A stretch of DNA of 64,000 nt from Camillea tinctor (Eukaryota; Ascomycota; Sordariomycetes; Xylariales; Xylariaceae). Location of the stretch: assembly GCA_022578605.1 (NCBI GenBank), contig MU394063.1, positions 558,001-622,000 of the forward strand, in the 5' to 3' direction. Under the pieces are notes generated by a model that did no database searches, had not been told where the DNA came from, and saw only the letters and a list, made by a program, of their open reading frames with translations. The translations under genes were made by a program, and so were the position numbers. This document shows positions 38,925-51,682 of this stretch, one piece after another; position 1 is the first letter of the stretch, and every line of letters begins with the position of its first letter.

Positions 38925-41792
38925 CTTGGTGGATTGGATTGGTTGGCGTGGGCTCTTTCAGTGGACAACACCTGTTCTACGGCCCTTATCAGATTCAAGT
39001 AGGCCTATGTACAAAACAGGAATGAAGAACAGGGACCGTAGCGAAACTTGAGTTTGGGTAAGTATATGTGACCGCTGATAACAGTCCGTTGTTGAGCTCA
39101 TAGGGACTGACACAGGTATCTTTAAATCTTCTGATCTATGTATTTGGCCACAGACAACGCCAGTAAGCACCAATGGCAATGTCCTTTCTTTCCCATCCCC
39201 TCTCCCCTCTACCCCGGGCTCTCTCCGCATGCCGTCACATATCTACAACCTTGACCGATGTTTGTGCATATATGTGCCCTAGCTAAGCAGAGCAATAATA
39301 GTCGGTCCTAATGTGTCGATCTAGAACGTAATGGCGGGCAACCCTTGTCAGATGCCTTCGTGTCCCCTAGTGGGGAATCCTGCGTTTGGACTTAGAGTGT
39401 AATTGCACGACAGTTCATGTTGTGAAGTTATTGTGCTCATGATATAATTACGTTTAATATATAACCCGCATACACTTACATCAAGAAACTATACGGACGT
39501 AATGAAATAGGCCCTCCTATTGAGTCCCTCATCTCCATCAGATGCAGGACACTCGATCTATCTATCGCTATATATTTCTCATCTAACTACCCATGTGGCA
39601 CTGGTGCAGTCAGAGGTAGTGTAGCAATGGCATAGTAACTACTAACTAGTTGGCTTTCTGATTTTACCAAAGCTCAAGTTTCCACGCCATCATCTCAGCT
39701 TTGATTCGCTGGGGATAACTTCCAGAAAAAGGCCAATCTCCCGAATCCGGTGGTATGGTTCTTGTTTCTTATTTTCTCTCCCCTCCCTCTCCCCGCACCG
39801 ATGTTTCTCCAACCCCCCTTCTTCCACCCCCTGTATGTCTAATGCACGGGGACTCTTCGACGTTTCTTAAGCCATGCCATATGCCGTGCCCGGGGATGAA
39901 GGAAAGGTGGAACGGTATTGTAGATGAGGTTGAGCTAGGTTAGGGTATTCGCGTTAACCTCGGTGAGGAGAGGACCTAGTTTAGGTATCTACGGCATAGA
40001 CACACACGGGGGAATATAGATCCAGTAAGGCACAGAGCCTGGATAAAGAGCTCTTAACATTAGCTAGGCATCATGAGCTTTATCAACCATATCGAATGCT
40101 TGTGTCAGTGACCTAGTCCTTGAATAATTATATAACAACAGCTCGATGGACAACTGTCCTTGCACAGTGCGCAGGCCAGCTTCACTATTAATTAAAGTAC
40201 ACGTTTATTAGATACAAAACAACACAAAGAGTACGATATTGAAGGAGGCTTTGACGACCAATAAACAGTGCCGCTGCCATTTTGTTAGGAGCCGGTCTAG
40301 TCGGATAACCCCTTTGGGAAAGACGCCATGTATGTAGGGTCTCTTGTACTACCCCATAGATCACATCAGTATAATTATATAGTCTATTATCCAGAAGAGC
40401 TATCTCAAATTTCTCCTTCGTATCCAGCTAACCTACTTCTTTGAATGTAATTCGAATCCCCCAGTAAAAGTCCTAGCTGGCATTCTCTTCTACTTTTATA
40501 TGATGAAGGGGCTGTTTATAACTTTAAAGAAGAGCCTTAGTTGTGATTCTTGTAATGACTTACATTTATTTTAAAATGGTATGAGATGTCTGTTTATCAT
40601 TATCAATCGTATGAAGGGTGGAAAGGGGGTTGCTATCATACCCCTTATGCCCTTTGAAGCAATTTCATATATTATCTTGCTTAAAGTCACAGCTTGCCAC
40701 TATTGATCGGATTACTCGAGGTTAAGTAAATGATTCGATAAAGTATCTCAGATAAGAACAACTTCTATTAAATATCATTCATCCTAGTCACTTGAAATTA
40801 TGGCGCCACTGAAGATATTTATACATTCCATGAAAACCACAGTGGGTAGGTGTTACGACAGTGTATTAGGCAACACCATCATACCATGAGACCAAAAGAT
40901 TCTCCCAATGACCGAGTGGTCATTGGATCCCAATTCTGTATTACATAGTTACCCACCAATCCTGGAGTGTAACAGTAGGTTTTTAGTTAGCTACCCAACC
41001 CAAGTCAAGGGTTAGGTTCGGAGAAAAATAATGTTGTTCAAATATGATTCTCTCCATTGAGAGTCAAAGTCTCATCTTGTTAAGACATCTCACTGTCTGA
41101 TGTCATCTAACCTTCCCCAAGGCGCTGAGAAGCTTCTATCCAATATCGTGTTAGTATAAGAAACATCATCGCACCGCGCGGTCCAAAAGATTTACCACCT
41201 AGCACAGGTTCTATAGGACTATGAGTTGGTATTAAATATCCTATCACTGAAACCAATTTTCTACGTCATCAGGTAGGGAAGTCAGTCAAGCATAAATGGG
41301 GAGGTAGGTAAAAAAGTTCTCACTCTCCAGTAAATTGACTCCTTCATAGAATATATTATATCACGTAGTCGAATATACTACCTTCAAGTGCTTGGTTTAT
41401 ATACCGTAACACTAGGTTAAGAAACGATGATGCTATTGCAGTCAACTAAGAAATAGCAACCTAACAAAGCCTTAATCTAGAGGATTATTATCTCCGATCG
41501 TCTCTCTTAATACTATGACTTATGTCTCATATCTTCATCAGCTAGTGAGTTTAACGGGATCATGAAAACTAATTATTAGGAGCAGCTCCCAAAACGTTGA
41601 ATACCTTGTATTTCAAACCTCAGATCAAGTTATGAGGAAATGTTGTGAAGGTTAGGAACAAAGACGATCACCTAGATAATTATTTTGCAGATAGCTAGAA
41701 TGAATACAGAAATTTGAGATTAATAGGTATTGTTACGTCAGAATGACTCAGCAGGCCTTAGTATTTAGTCCCCTTTTTTGGGTTTCATCATT

Positions 41793-41793
41793 A

Positions 41794-41831
<38 letters not shown>

Positions 41832-41832
41832 G
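41793..41832 (+). repeat. (TC)n(CA)n microsatellite
   Basis: Eight or nine TC units followed by about twelve CA units. A simple repeat in the gene desert, useful as a polymorphic marker. Confidence 0.9.
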
Positions 41833-44800
41833 CAGATAGCACAATACAGACCATTGTGCCCAGTGTCCCGTGTGTGGAGGGGGTTATCCCCCACAGGTAT
41901 ATTGGTTTCTCTGCTCTTGTCTCCTTCCTGAGTACTTATCACGTTGTAGATTCTGCATTACCTTATACTTGCCGCTTACGATATGAGACCATGCAGTTTG
42001 ATATGAAGGCCTAGTGAGTAAAGCATTATTCGTTTCACCGGATTCTCAACAGTGGTATCTTATTCCATGCTTCTTTCCTAAGCCGCGCCACTTCTGAGCT
42101 CGTTGAGTAAGTGCAAAGGATATTTGGAAGATAAACTCGTACGGGTTATATGGGCTAGGAATGACAAAAGAGCCGCAGGCACACTAGACATTGTAGAAGC
42201 AATATCTCGGGGACATAAGTTCATTGGGGGAGAACAGTATGTCCCTGTTGCGTAGCGCATACCTAAATTGATTGATCATATTCCATGCATGTATATGTAT
42301 CACCATGCTCTATCAAACCATATAATTCGTTTTGTTCTTATGGAAATTTCTGCTTTTAATCCTCGACATCTACTTCTAACTCTACTCCCTGGGCAGTAGT
42401 AACTAACCATGGTTCTATATCAACACACCAGGGCAACTCACTGGTGTGAAGTGCCCCTCAATGTCTGCCTACAGAGAACACTCGAACCTAGAGAAATAAA
42501 TAACTCATCCTATTTCCGTAATTATAATTCTAATGCAGTCTAGTTAGGTGTGTAGTCGAGGAAGAAAGAATAAGTCTACCGTGTAAGGTTTTCGAGTTCT
42601 CGACATATTGATTGCATCATTCGACTTGTGGATATCGCCCTCCTCCTCCTCTTCCTCACGTAGAGCGATTAGAGGTAGATAGATACCTACCTACCTAGGT
42701 AGTTAGATGGACGTAGTGGTACAAGTATCACACATCGTTAACGGGCAAAGCAAGAGACTGGAGACATATGTAGTTGGAAAAGTCTCGGGTACCAGCATCT
42801 ATCTAGCCTACATGCGCATGTATGTAGCCTATGTACATAGATTATGTAGACGGATAATGACAATATTAATGCAACGTTTTCTGGGAATAGTGGAGAGGAG
42901 GAGAAAGAGACAATGTGTGTGTCTTATATCCCGCTATGCACTATGTATACGTTTCCCCTTACCTAGCTACCTGCCGTAAGCAGATGGGATGCGGCGTGAT
43001 GTCGTCGTACATGTGCAATTGGAGAAACCACCTGCCTGTCCCAAGCCCCTTACCTCCATCGCCGCCGAGCATGCGAGCCGGGCAAACAAGCTTTGGATCG
43101 TAGATACGCGGGAATGCTTGTGTCCTTTCTGTGCATCTTGTGATAGGCTAGGTTTCGAAATGTTGCAACTCCATGTATGTATGAATGAGGTTCCAGGCTT
43201 CCGTATACATTCTGTCACCAATCGGAAGATAAACCCAGCATAGATGTGATACTGTAACCATGCCTCCTCCCATTTCCCAAGTTAGGGGGTTTTTTTTTCT
43301 CGGAGGACACCAAAACCCTACCTCAGAGCAAGAGCAAAAACACCTCCCTAAGTGGTGTGTAGTGTGAGTACATGCACACGGCCGGATCGCTCACATGTAC
43401 ACTGGGTCCCGTCGATCGCTTGCAGTTATGTTGCGTGCTATTATAGATGAGAAATCCATGGTACCGAGGTTGCTATGTATGGTGAGTGAGATCGCATAAG
43501 ATAAACTAGGGGCAGTGAAAAGTGCGGTTAATGCCCACTCTTTTTTCCGTCTTTCTTTTGATCTACTAGGCTGCGATTATAGGCAGGAACTGTTATTCAG
43601 CTGACCATAGCAGAGAGAGGATCTTAGCAAAGACCGACGACGCGTTAGGAAGCTGGCTTGGCGGGCGATCAGTGGGCGAACTCCGGAATGACCGCGCAAG
43701 GACATACTTGAAAGTGAACAGAGTCGTGATCATGGCCGTGTACAGTAAGTACTCACTCGAGCAAACCGACCCCCATTCGATTGGCTGTCGTCGAGTCTGA
43801 GATTGATTCTCCCGTCGTCTGACCGTGTCTTGGACTAAGAGCCGCCTCGTTCGATCGGGTTACATAGTAGCATGGAAACGGGCTCATTCGTCGACAGCAT
43901 CGAAAACAAGAGATTAGTCAGGGGCAGGCGAGGACCGAACCAGTCAACGCTCTTGTCTAATATGTTATGTTATGTATATGTATATTCTAGAAGCTCGTTA
44001 TGTGTGACTAGGCGACGTGCACTAGAAAAGGGAAAACATCCGATGGGAATACCTACCCGGCAGTGTTCACTACACGGCATACACTTCTCACGGAGATCAT
44101 CCATTTGCATAGACGGACGGGTTCGGGCGTACGACCACGACTTCGCCTTCAGAGGGCTATGTAACAAGGTTTGATGGGGAACCAACCTGACCTATGTGGT
44201 TGTGGGGAGGTGATGGGCAATCTACCTGAGGCCCCGTTTTGCGTTGCTCATCGTATAAATAAGGTAGGTAGATAGGGAACAAATGGGGGGCATGGGGAGG
44301 AGAGGATTGACATCATTTAATAAACATGGATACCGGGGTGAGATGTGCAAGTTGTGATGCATGAATTTGGACGAACCAATGAAGTTTTAATATTGAGTCC
44401 TACGGTCGATGAGTCTAAATTTTGAGTTTATCGCCGTTCTTTTTCAACGTTGGACGGTGGTGGTTTTTTTATAAGTCAAGCAATTGATACCGACATAAAC
44501 AACAACACTAGCTAAGAAATGACAATGGTGATACTAACCTAACCTAGTGTATTATGGATTGACTTAGTTAAGGGGGGCAAAAGGGGCTGGTGCTAGCGTA
44601 TAGAATTAAGTTGGGTTTTGAAGTGGATTTTAGATTAGCAGATAAATTGAAATATAGCACTAGTTTAGCGACTAGCTCGCCTAAAACCTCAACGATGTAT
44701 GTAGGTATTGGTTCTAATAAGCGTTGTAAACACCAAGAAACTAACCTAACGGGTTACCTCCCGATCCGAATTTGCCGTCTTGGTAACTTATATTATGTAC

Positions 44801-44874
44801 GGAGTATATCCAATTGGAACTATTTTGCTTGGCTTACTGAATTATGTCCTAAAAAGGATGGATATACTAAACCA

Positions 44875-44892
44875 TCTCTCTCTCTCTCTCTC
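44875..44892 (+). repeat. (TC)n microsatellite
   Basis: Nine TC units in the gene desert. Confidence 0.85.
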
Positions 44893-46261
44893 ATTCTCTC
44901 GCGTCTCCATTGATTAATACATTAATACTGTACTGTGAACTGGCTGCTCAGCTCCTATGCATCTACTGTAACCATTTCAATCCATATGCATATTGATCTC
45001 AAGTCAGATAAATGTCTATGTAGGTAACCGTGGGTGATAACGATTACATGCATTGAAGTATAGGCTTGTATGTAAGCACCTACGGATCATTCCTATAGCC
45101 TACCTACCCTCTGGACTTTAGAGACCAAGTTAGGAAATATTTGGATAAATTTAGTACTAAAGGTAGGATGTTAGTTGTAAGACTTGGAGACAATAGGCCA
45201 AGGCGAACTTCGGAAAGAAAAAAAAAAAGATAAATGGGGGTTTTTTTAAGGTGCCAAGTCCAAGTGACGGACCAAGATGCCTAAGTGTTCCATTGGCAAT
45301 GCTTGTTTTACGAGAAACACATAAAAAAACGATATTATAACCAACTGCCGTGTGATGCATGCAACAGTAGTAAAAGGGAAAAGGGGGGGAGGGGGAGCAA
45401 GTGTATGCGAGCAGCACCCAAGAGATCCAATAGCTCCAAAAAGGTCAAGACAAGTCAAGATGGCCAAGAACGCGGGGAGGAAAGGCTTGTTTTCGGCGTT
45501 TCCTACACATTGCTACACAACAACAAGTTGATAAAATATTGACCTTCCGAATATTAATAAAGGGCGAAGGCATCACATGTGAATAAGCCAACGGACCTGC
45601 CCAAAGGTGCCAAGTCTCAAACAAAAGGCCGTTGTAAGTTGATGGGTTTATTGGCTGAGAATGAAAAGAAAAATAAAAAGAAATGACATTGAGCTGCAAC
45701 GTACCTGTGGGGGCTTCTTCACTAGATTTGGGGGGGTTTTTTTTTTTTCACTTACATGATATAGCATAGCGGGGAAAGCATGTGCATGCGGGCTGTGGCC
45801 AGTAATAAGCAACGCCACTCACGACATCTGGGGCGCCTAAGGAGCTTCTGAAACGCAGCGCCGATCAGTAGAAATCGACACGAGCCAGTATGCGAGTGGC
45901 AGGGGGGGTTGTGGTAAATCTTCTCTGAGGTAGGTAGGCACGGGTCGGAGTGAGCAGCGCAAAGGCACGGCATTTCGGTAGGTAAGAGGCCCAGTGGGTG
46001 CGGTCTTGCATGGCGTGACCAACTGGAACCAAACCAGCTATCTAAGCCATTAGGAACCAACCACACTTACACTACAACTGGGATTTAGATGTAGTGTGTT
46101 GCGCAAGCGCATCGACGACGGATCATCACATAACGAATCGGCCAATATATCTAATCTTTGACCCAGTGAAGATACAAGAGAAAAAGAAAAGAATATGTAC
46201 CTGTGTTACCTAAGTATATATACAGGATGACGTACGAATTTATATAAAGAGAAGCCTTGGA

Positions 46262-46278
46262 ATATATATATATATATA
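46262..46278 (+). repeat. (AT)n microsatellite
   Basis: Eight AT units in an AT-rich stretch of the gene desert. Confidence 0.85.
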
Positions 46279-47856
46279 GGATACTATGATTTAATTACCC
46301 TTTGTGGGGGGGAGTAAATGAAATAAAACTTGAAGTACTTTAGAAGGCAATTAAAAAAGAAAATACTTTAGGTAGGTACCTAGAAGGACTAGGATTAAAG
46401 AATATGGTAAAGCAAGAAGAAAAGAAAAAGCACCGACCCAACAATGATAACTACCCAATGTCAAGAACTGTTGTATTACATGCCAGCTACACTTAGGTAC
46501 ATTAATATGCGCCTGTGGTAGGGGTGCACTGCTTGGATGTATGTAGTGTAGGTTGTACAATACAATAACCTTATATAGGTAGTCAGGTAGTAATTGCCTA
46601 TTAGGTTAGTTAGAATGAGTAGGTACGTAGTGGAAAGAAGCTTATCGTTCCTCGCTGCCTAGGTAGGTTTTAACGGGCTGCTGCTTGTCTGACCAATCCA
46701 ATTGTGTTACAGCCTTATTCTCTCTCTCTCTTTTCCAATCCTTCCACCAACCTTCTCTCTCTCTCCTTTCATCTCCCATTCCCACCTCTCATATGCATGC
46801 GACATACCTATGTTCTAAGTTAGTACTTTACTAGTTAATCAACCCGCGACAATCATGACCAGCTCTAGAAGGAGACATGCAAAATCCTCGAGAGGGTGTC
46901 TTTGAGAACTTACAAATTCTAGTGTAGCTGTGTAGGTAAGTAGGTCATAGACAAGGCAACTAACTTAGATACGTGCGTACACCTTTTCAGACTACTCGGG
47001 TCAAACCCAGAAAGTGTGTATTCAACGATAGTCTCGGCAATGGATATGGCAACAACATATTAATTATCATCATTATCGTCGTGTATACGACGATGCGTAT
47101 CGAGTAGGTATAGCTAAAATAAGTGGTCAGCAGCATTCCAAAAACCCCCTTCAAAAGGTCTCTCACCAATCAACTATCGTCATTAGCCACTCACTCCCTC
47201 TTTCTCCTTCAACACAAGACCTTCTCTGTTTAGGGTCAGATCTACCCGCCTAGCCCGCCAAGCCAAAGCCATGTCCACAATTGGATCCACGGACAATGCC
47301 AGCCTCTCACCTCTTCCCTCTTCCACACCCCCAAGACCCCCCCATCACGTACCCCGTCAATCTACCAGCCGATCCCAATGGCCATCGGATGAATGCAGGA
47401 ACATGATTGATTGCCTCCCAAGTCCTACCCCCATCTCAACTACAACTACTACAAGGGACTAGGTCTTATTCCTGGTTCCTGTTTAGTTTAAACTAACCAT
47501 TCACTCCGTAACCATTACAAGGGTTCGGGGGTTTGCTTTGCTTTGCTTTGGTTGATGGGGGACTGGGGGGATATACCCTACAACTTACATGGCGTCATGA
47601 GCTCATATCCATGCCCGGCCTGTCTTTGATAAATACTCGACAAACCCTCCACCCTTTGTCGATAATGTGGTCAAGGTCGAAGAAGACATCTTCATCACTG
47701 TCGAGTTTTGCTTCTCTTCCTCTGAGTTTATCTACTCGACTTTAACATTACATTCATTCTTTTTTCCCAACCCTCTTCACCATCGTTCTGTTTTCACTGT
47801 CTCTCTTTTGATATATCCATATCTTGCTTCATTCTCTCTTTCTATCTTCTTTCAAA

Positions 47857-49156
47857 ATGTTGCCTCCGAACAAGATTGCCCTGGCGGCTACCGTCATTGC
47901 TGGTCTCGCCTCGGCCTCGCCCGCCCACAAGCACAAGATTGGCACCTTTTCCGCACCGCAGATCCGGAACCCCAACTTTAAGGCACACGGCCCGGCTCAA
48001 TTGGCCAGGACGTATATCAAATACGGCGTTGCTCTGCCCGAAGGTCTCCAGAAGTTCCTATCCGCCCTTGAAGAGCTGTTTAACAAGCGTGATTCGGGAA
48101 GCGCGAAGACTACTCCGGAGAAGGACGACCTCGAATACTTGACCCCCGTCTCTATTGGCACTCCGCCTCAGGTGCTCAACCTCGACTTCGATTCAGGTTC
48201 TTCCGATCTATGGGTCTTCAGCTCCGAGCTGCCCCAATCTTCCGTCTCTGGTCAGTCCCTGTACGATCCCTCCAAGAGCAGCACTGCCGAGGAGGTTCAG
48301 GGCGCCACCTGGAACATCTCCTACGGTGACCAGAGCTCTTCCAACGGTATCGTCTACCGCGATGTTGTCAATGTTGGCGGTGTAGAATTCAAGAGCCAGG
48401 CTGTAGAGATCGCTACCACCGTCTCCAGCCAGTTCACCAGGGACACCAACAACGATGGTCTTTTGGGTCTCGCCTTCAGCTCCATCAACACTGTTCAGCC
48501 GCAACAGGAGAAGACTTTCTTCGACAACATTCTCAGCAACCTCGACGCCCCCGTTTGGACTGCTGACCTTAAGTACCACGCACGTAAGTTTTATGAATTC
48601 TCTATTAACCTCGGTTGCCTGCCTATGACTAACCCATCACCCAGCGGGTACCTACGACTTTGGTGTCATTGACAAGTCCAAGTACACGGGAGATATCACC
48701 TACACCGACGTTGACCAGAGCGACGGTTTCTGGATGTTCGATGTTGCGGGCTACGGCTTTGGCAACTCGACCTTCAAGGCCGCTCCCTTCAAGGGTATTG
48801 CCGACACCGGCACGACCCTCGCCATGATTCCTGCGGAGATCGCTGGTGCCTACTACCGCCAGGTTAAGGGTGCTAAGCTGGACTCGCAGCAGGGAGCCTA
48901 CGTGTTCCCCTGTGACTCTGTCCTCCCCGACTTCATTTTTGGCGTTGGCAACGCTCGCTACACCATCCCCGGCAAGTTCATCAACTACTCTCTTCTCGAC
49001 GAAAGTGACCCGACCACTTGCTTCGGTGGCCTCCAGCCCGACATGGGCATTGGCTTCGCTATTCTCGGCGATATCCTGCTCAAGTCCACCTTTGTTGTCT
49101 TCGACGCCGGCACGGAGTCGACCCCTCGTCTAGGCTTCGCTAAGAAGACGTTGTAG
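47857..49156 (+). CDS. Secreted pepsin-like aspartic protease (A1 family)
   Basis: Extracellular acid endopeptidase of the penicillopepsin/endothiapepsin type. Two exons, 47857-48583 and 48645-49156, give 412 residues. I chose the ATG at 47857, which begins a normal signal peptide (MLPPNKIALAATVIAGLASA, 1-20); an upstream in-frame extension lacks an ATG. A propeptide rich in Lys runs to about residue 88, and mature sequence begins near DDLEYLTPVSIGTPPQ. The catalytic aspartates are Asp112 in FDSGSSDLWV and Asp296 in IADTGTTLAMIP. The flap has WNISYGDQSSSNG. Two cysteines (FPCDSV and TTCFGG) form the usual C-terminal-lobe disulfide. The first motif is DSGS where most pepsins have DTGS, a change seen in some fungal relatives. 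The intron restores KYHAPGTYDFG. Confidence 0.95.
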
Positions 49157-50867
49157 AGCAACGACGATAACTCCATTACTGATGGCGCCGCCCTTGCGGC
49201 TGCTGCTGACGAATCCTCGACCCTTTACTTTCTAGCTATGTCCGATTGCAGCTGGTTCTGGAGATTACTACTACGCTTGGTATTTTTACTATTACGCGGG
49301 GATTTCTTGTAGAGTACGTCCCACAGACACTCTTTGAGTTTAAGGATCATCCGGGCGGGGAATGTGGTCACGATGGGCATGAGTTGAGAGAAGGGGAGAT
49401 GAGGACTACTGTATGTATTGTAAGGTATTCATTGTATATCACTTCTTGAAAAAAATAAATTATTACACAAGCCCCCATGAGGGGTTTTTTTTTTCTCTTG
49501 AAAACTTTTTGCATATTATATACGGTGACTTCACTTTTTTGAGGGTATAATTTGTGAGATACTTGGCATGATATGGTATTTTGTTACAAATGACAGGAAG
49601 AAATGTTGACAGTACTAATTTTAGATAGCCCCGAGATTCTTGAAATCCACGCAGAGGCATCTAATCTAATCTTAAGAGAGGGATGTTTTGAATGGGCAGA
49701 TGATATGTTTCATGACGTCCCGGCAACCCAGCCTCGCTTTGTAACGGCAAAGAGAACCGACCAGCCTTGCGCGCCACTCTTTTTTTTTCTTCTCTCTCTT
49801 TTTTTTCATTTTTTTCACTCTCGACATTCGCACTCTCATGCTTATTCATGTTTTCTTCTTCACATACTCGATTTAGCCTTGGAATGCGGTCATAATCTCT
49901 AGGGGATCGGGATCGGGGTTAGTGTTGGAAGGGTAGGCTGACGCGTTCGCATTCCATGTCCATGCCCATGCCATGCCATGAAGTTTGGCACCACATGGCA
50001 TGGTGCGTGAGATGTGGTGTCATGGCATGTAAGGGGCGAGAGGCGGCGAAGGGGGGATGGGGGGACGGGGGGACGGGAATGGAGGTCATAGGGATTGGAT
50101 AAATATGTAAACGAGAATATATATATGAGGGCTATCTGGCTCAGGACGCATGTCATAGGTGGTGTCGCCAGATTTTGTATATGGCATTACGTATACCTAT
50201 CCGGACGATGTGTAAGTTGGTAGAGTGGCAAGTAGGTAAGGGGAGATGGGAGGATGTAAGGCGTAGTGCGGCATATACGAGATGCGTGCAGGAGTGGGTG
50301 AGGCTTTAGCAGTGGTTTCGAGGTTTGCTTTACATGTTATGACTCCATGCCGGCGTTACGTATGTCGGGGTTAGATTGGCTGTGTTAAATAGCCCTGGTG
50401 ATTTGTTTCTTGTCTTGGAAATAGTCTCTCGCATAAGTAGGTAGGTAAGAATTAGATAAGTAAGGTTTTTGTAACTTATTGCGGTTGAGATATCTTTTTT
50501 TGCCATAGCAAACAAGGCCTACTATTAGCCCGTAGGAAGATGAGACAACATAGGATGAGGGAGGGTTAAGAAAGAATGACATCGTGCTTTTCATGTTTAT
50601 GTCTTACTCCCACCTCTTTTCACCCTAAATCCGCGTGTCCTGTCTCATCTTGTCTCGCCCACGCGCGTAATCTTTCTTTTTTCCCAAAGTGAGTCGCGGC
50701 AGTTTCGTGTGTAGTTTAACTACGGTCTACAAGTAAAGCAAGAGCTACGAAATACAATAAACTCCTCCCCTCCTTTCCCCCTTTCCCCCCTTCTCTCATC
50801 AGACACACCACTTCCCTCTTTTCTCCCCCCTCCAACCCACCCACCTCCCATCCTAACCTACACCCAT
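49157..50867. other. Convergent intergenic region, protease / effector candidate
   Basis: 1.7 kb of 3' flanks of two convergent genes. It contains repeated CATGCCATG/CATGGCATG units (49955-50030) that can pair into hairpins, and pyrimidine-rich DNA at 50760-50850. No supported gene. Confidence 0.5.
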
Positions 50868-51682
50868 CTACGACGGCACATCCGGGTTCTCTCCCCCCAT
50901 AGATCTCGAAACCAAACCACACCGGCCCGCAACTCCCCTCCCTCCTCCCGCCGCCCCGCTCGTCGTCGACTTGTTCGCATAGCGCACGACCGCGTACCCG
51001 AGCAAGTCCACCACATCCATGTCCCCGACCCCGAAGGACCGCTCGTCGTCCCCGCCCTCGCGGTACACGCCCGCCTGCGCCAGCGTCCCGTACCCCGACC
51101 CGACGCCCGTGATGTTGAACCAGCCCCCTGGTTGCGCGCGCAGGGCGATGAGGGCGGTCACGCAGTCAATAACAATGGGGGGGAGGCGGGTGAGTGGGGT
51201 GGAGATGGAGAGGAGGGTTTCCCAGGTTTCTTTTTGTGGGGGGTACGGGGAGCGGAAGACTGGTTGGGATATAGGTAGGTAACGGGGTGGGTGGGTGGAT
51301 AGGTAGGTATGAAGGCCAGAAAAAGGGGGAGGCAGGTGAGAAACGAACGGACTCAAAGGGATACTTGAAAAAGGGGAACTAGGTTGGGTTACTCACCGTC
51401 CCCGCACAATTTGTGATGCTGTCCATTACGGGTCCAACCATTATTGAAATCCTGGTGCGAAGCAAGACGGTGACCGTTGTTGGCGATATCATCGCTGGGT
51501 GGCGTGAAATAGCGGGAGAGGTAGACGGGCACGGTGCGGCCGTTGGGGTGTTGGCCACTGATCTCGATGAAGTTCTTCCTGTCGAGGTCGATATCATTGG
51601 TGCGGTTGCGCTTGGTAGGACTGCTGACGGCAATAGACGCGGTAGCTAGTAATATGGTAGTTGGGAGGGTGAGGAGTTGCAT
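50868..51682 (-). CDS. Small secreted protein, Hce2/Ecp2 effector-like
   Basis: Two exons, 51682-51397 and 51259-50868, give 225 residues. Residues 1-20 form a signal peptide (MQLLTLPTTILLATASIAVS), followed by a Lys-Arg that could be a Kex2 site. From Cys93 the layout resembles Hce2 domains, which are homologues of the Cladosporium Ecp2 effector: KLCGDG, then DC at 128-129, a Trp strand (PGGWFNITGVG), GDMDVVDLLGYAVVRYA, and a late Cys210 in GRCGL. Usual Hce2 domains have four cysteines; here the third position (normally in a Gly-x-Cys-x-Phe strand) appears replaced by AGVYRE, leaving three. The intron donor is GTGAGT and the acceptor CCAG with in-frame phase; this acceptor choice is uncertain because the intron is 137 bases and the following residues (VFRSPYPPQ) are not conserved. 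The role is inferred only from family resemblance. Confidence 0.65.

Larger units (their letters stand above)
38925..47856. other. Gene desert
   Basis: 8.9 kb with no supportable protein gene. Open frames are all short and uncharacteristic (for example 42989-43243 and 44590-44913, plus). It holds dinucleotide microsatellites (41793-41832, 44875-44892, 46262-46278), CCTAGGTAGG-type palindromes (42691-42704, 46658-46668) and homopolymer runs. No tRNA with matching A and B boxes was found by eye. The right end holds the aspartic protease promoter, with repeated CTTTG units at 47535-47549. Confidence 0.5.

Noticed and set aside
41743..42014. Open frames through the (TC)n(CA)n repeat
   Set aside because: They are created by the dinucleotide repeat, giving Ser-Leu and His-Thr runs only.
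44590..44913. 107-residue open frame in the gene desert
   Set aside because: No motif, ends in a microsatellite, and codon use looks like non-coding DNA.
47271..47462. 63-residue Ser/Pro/Thr-rich open frame upstream of the protease
   Set aside because: Low complexity, no signal peptide or domain, and it lies in a likely promoter or leader region.
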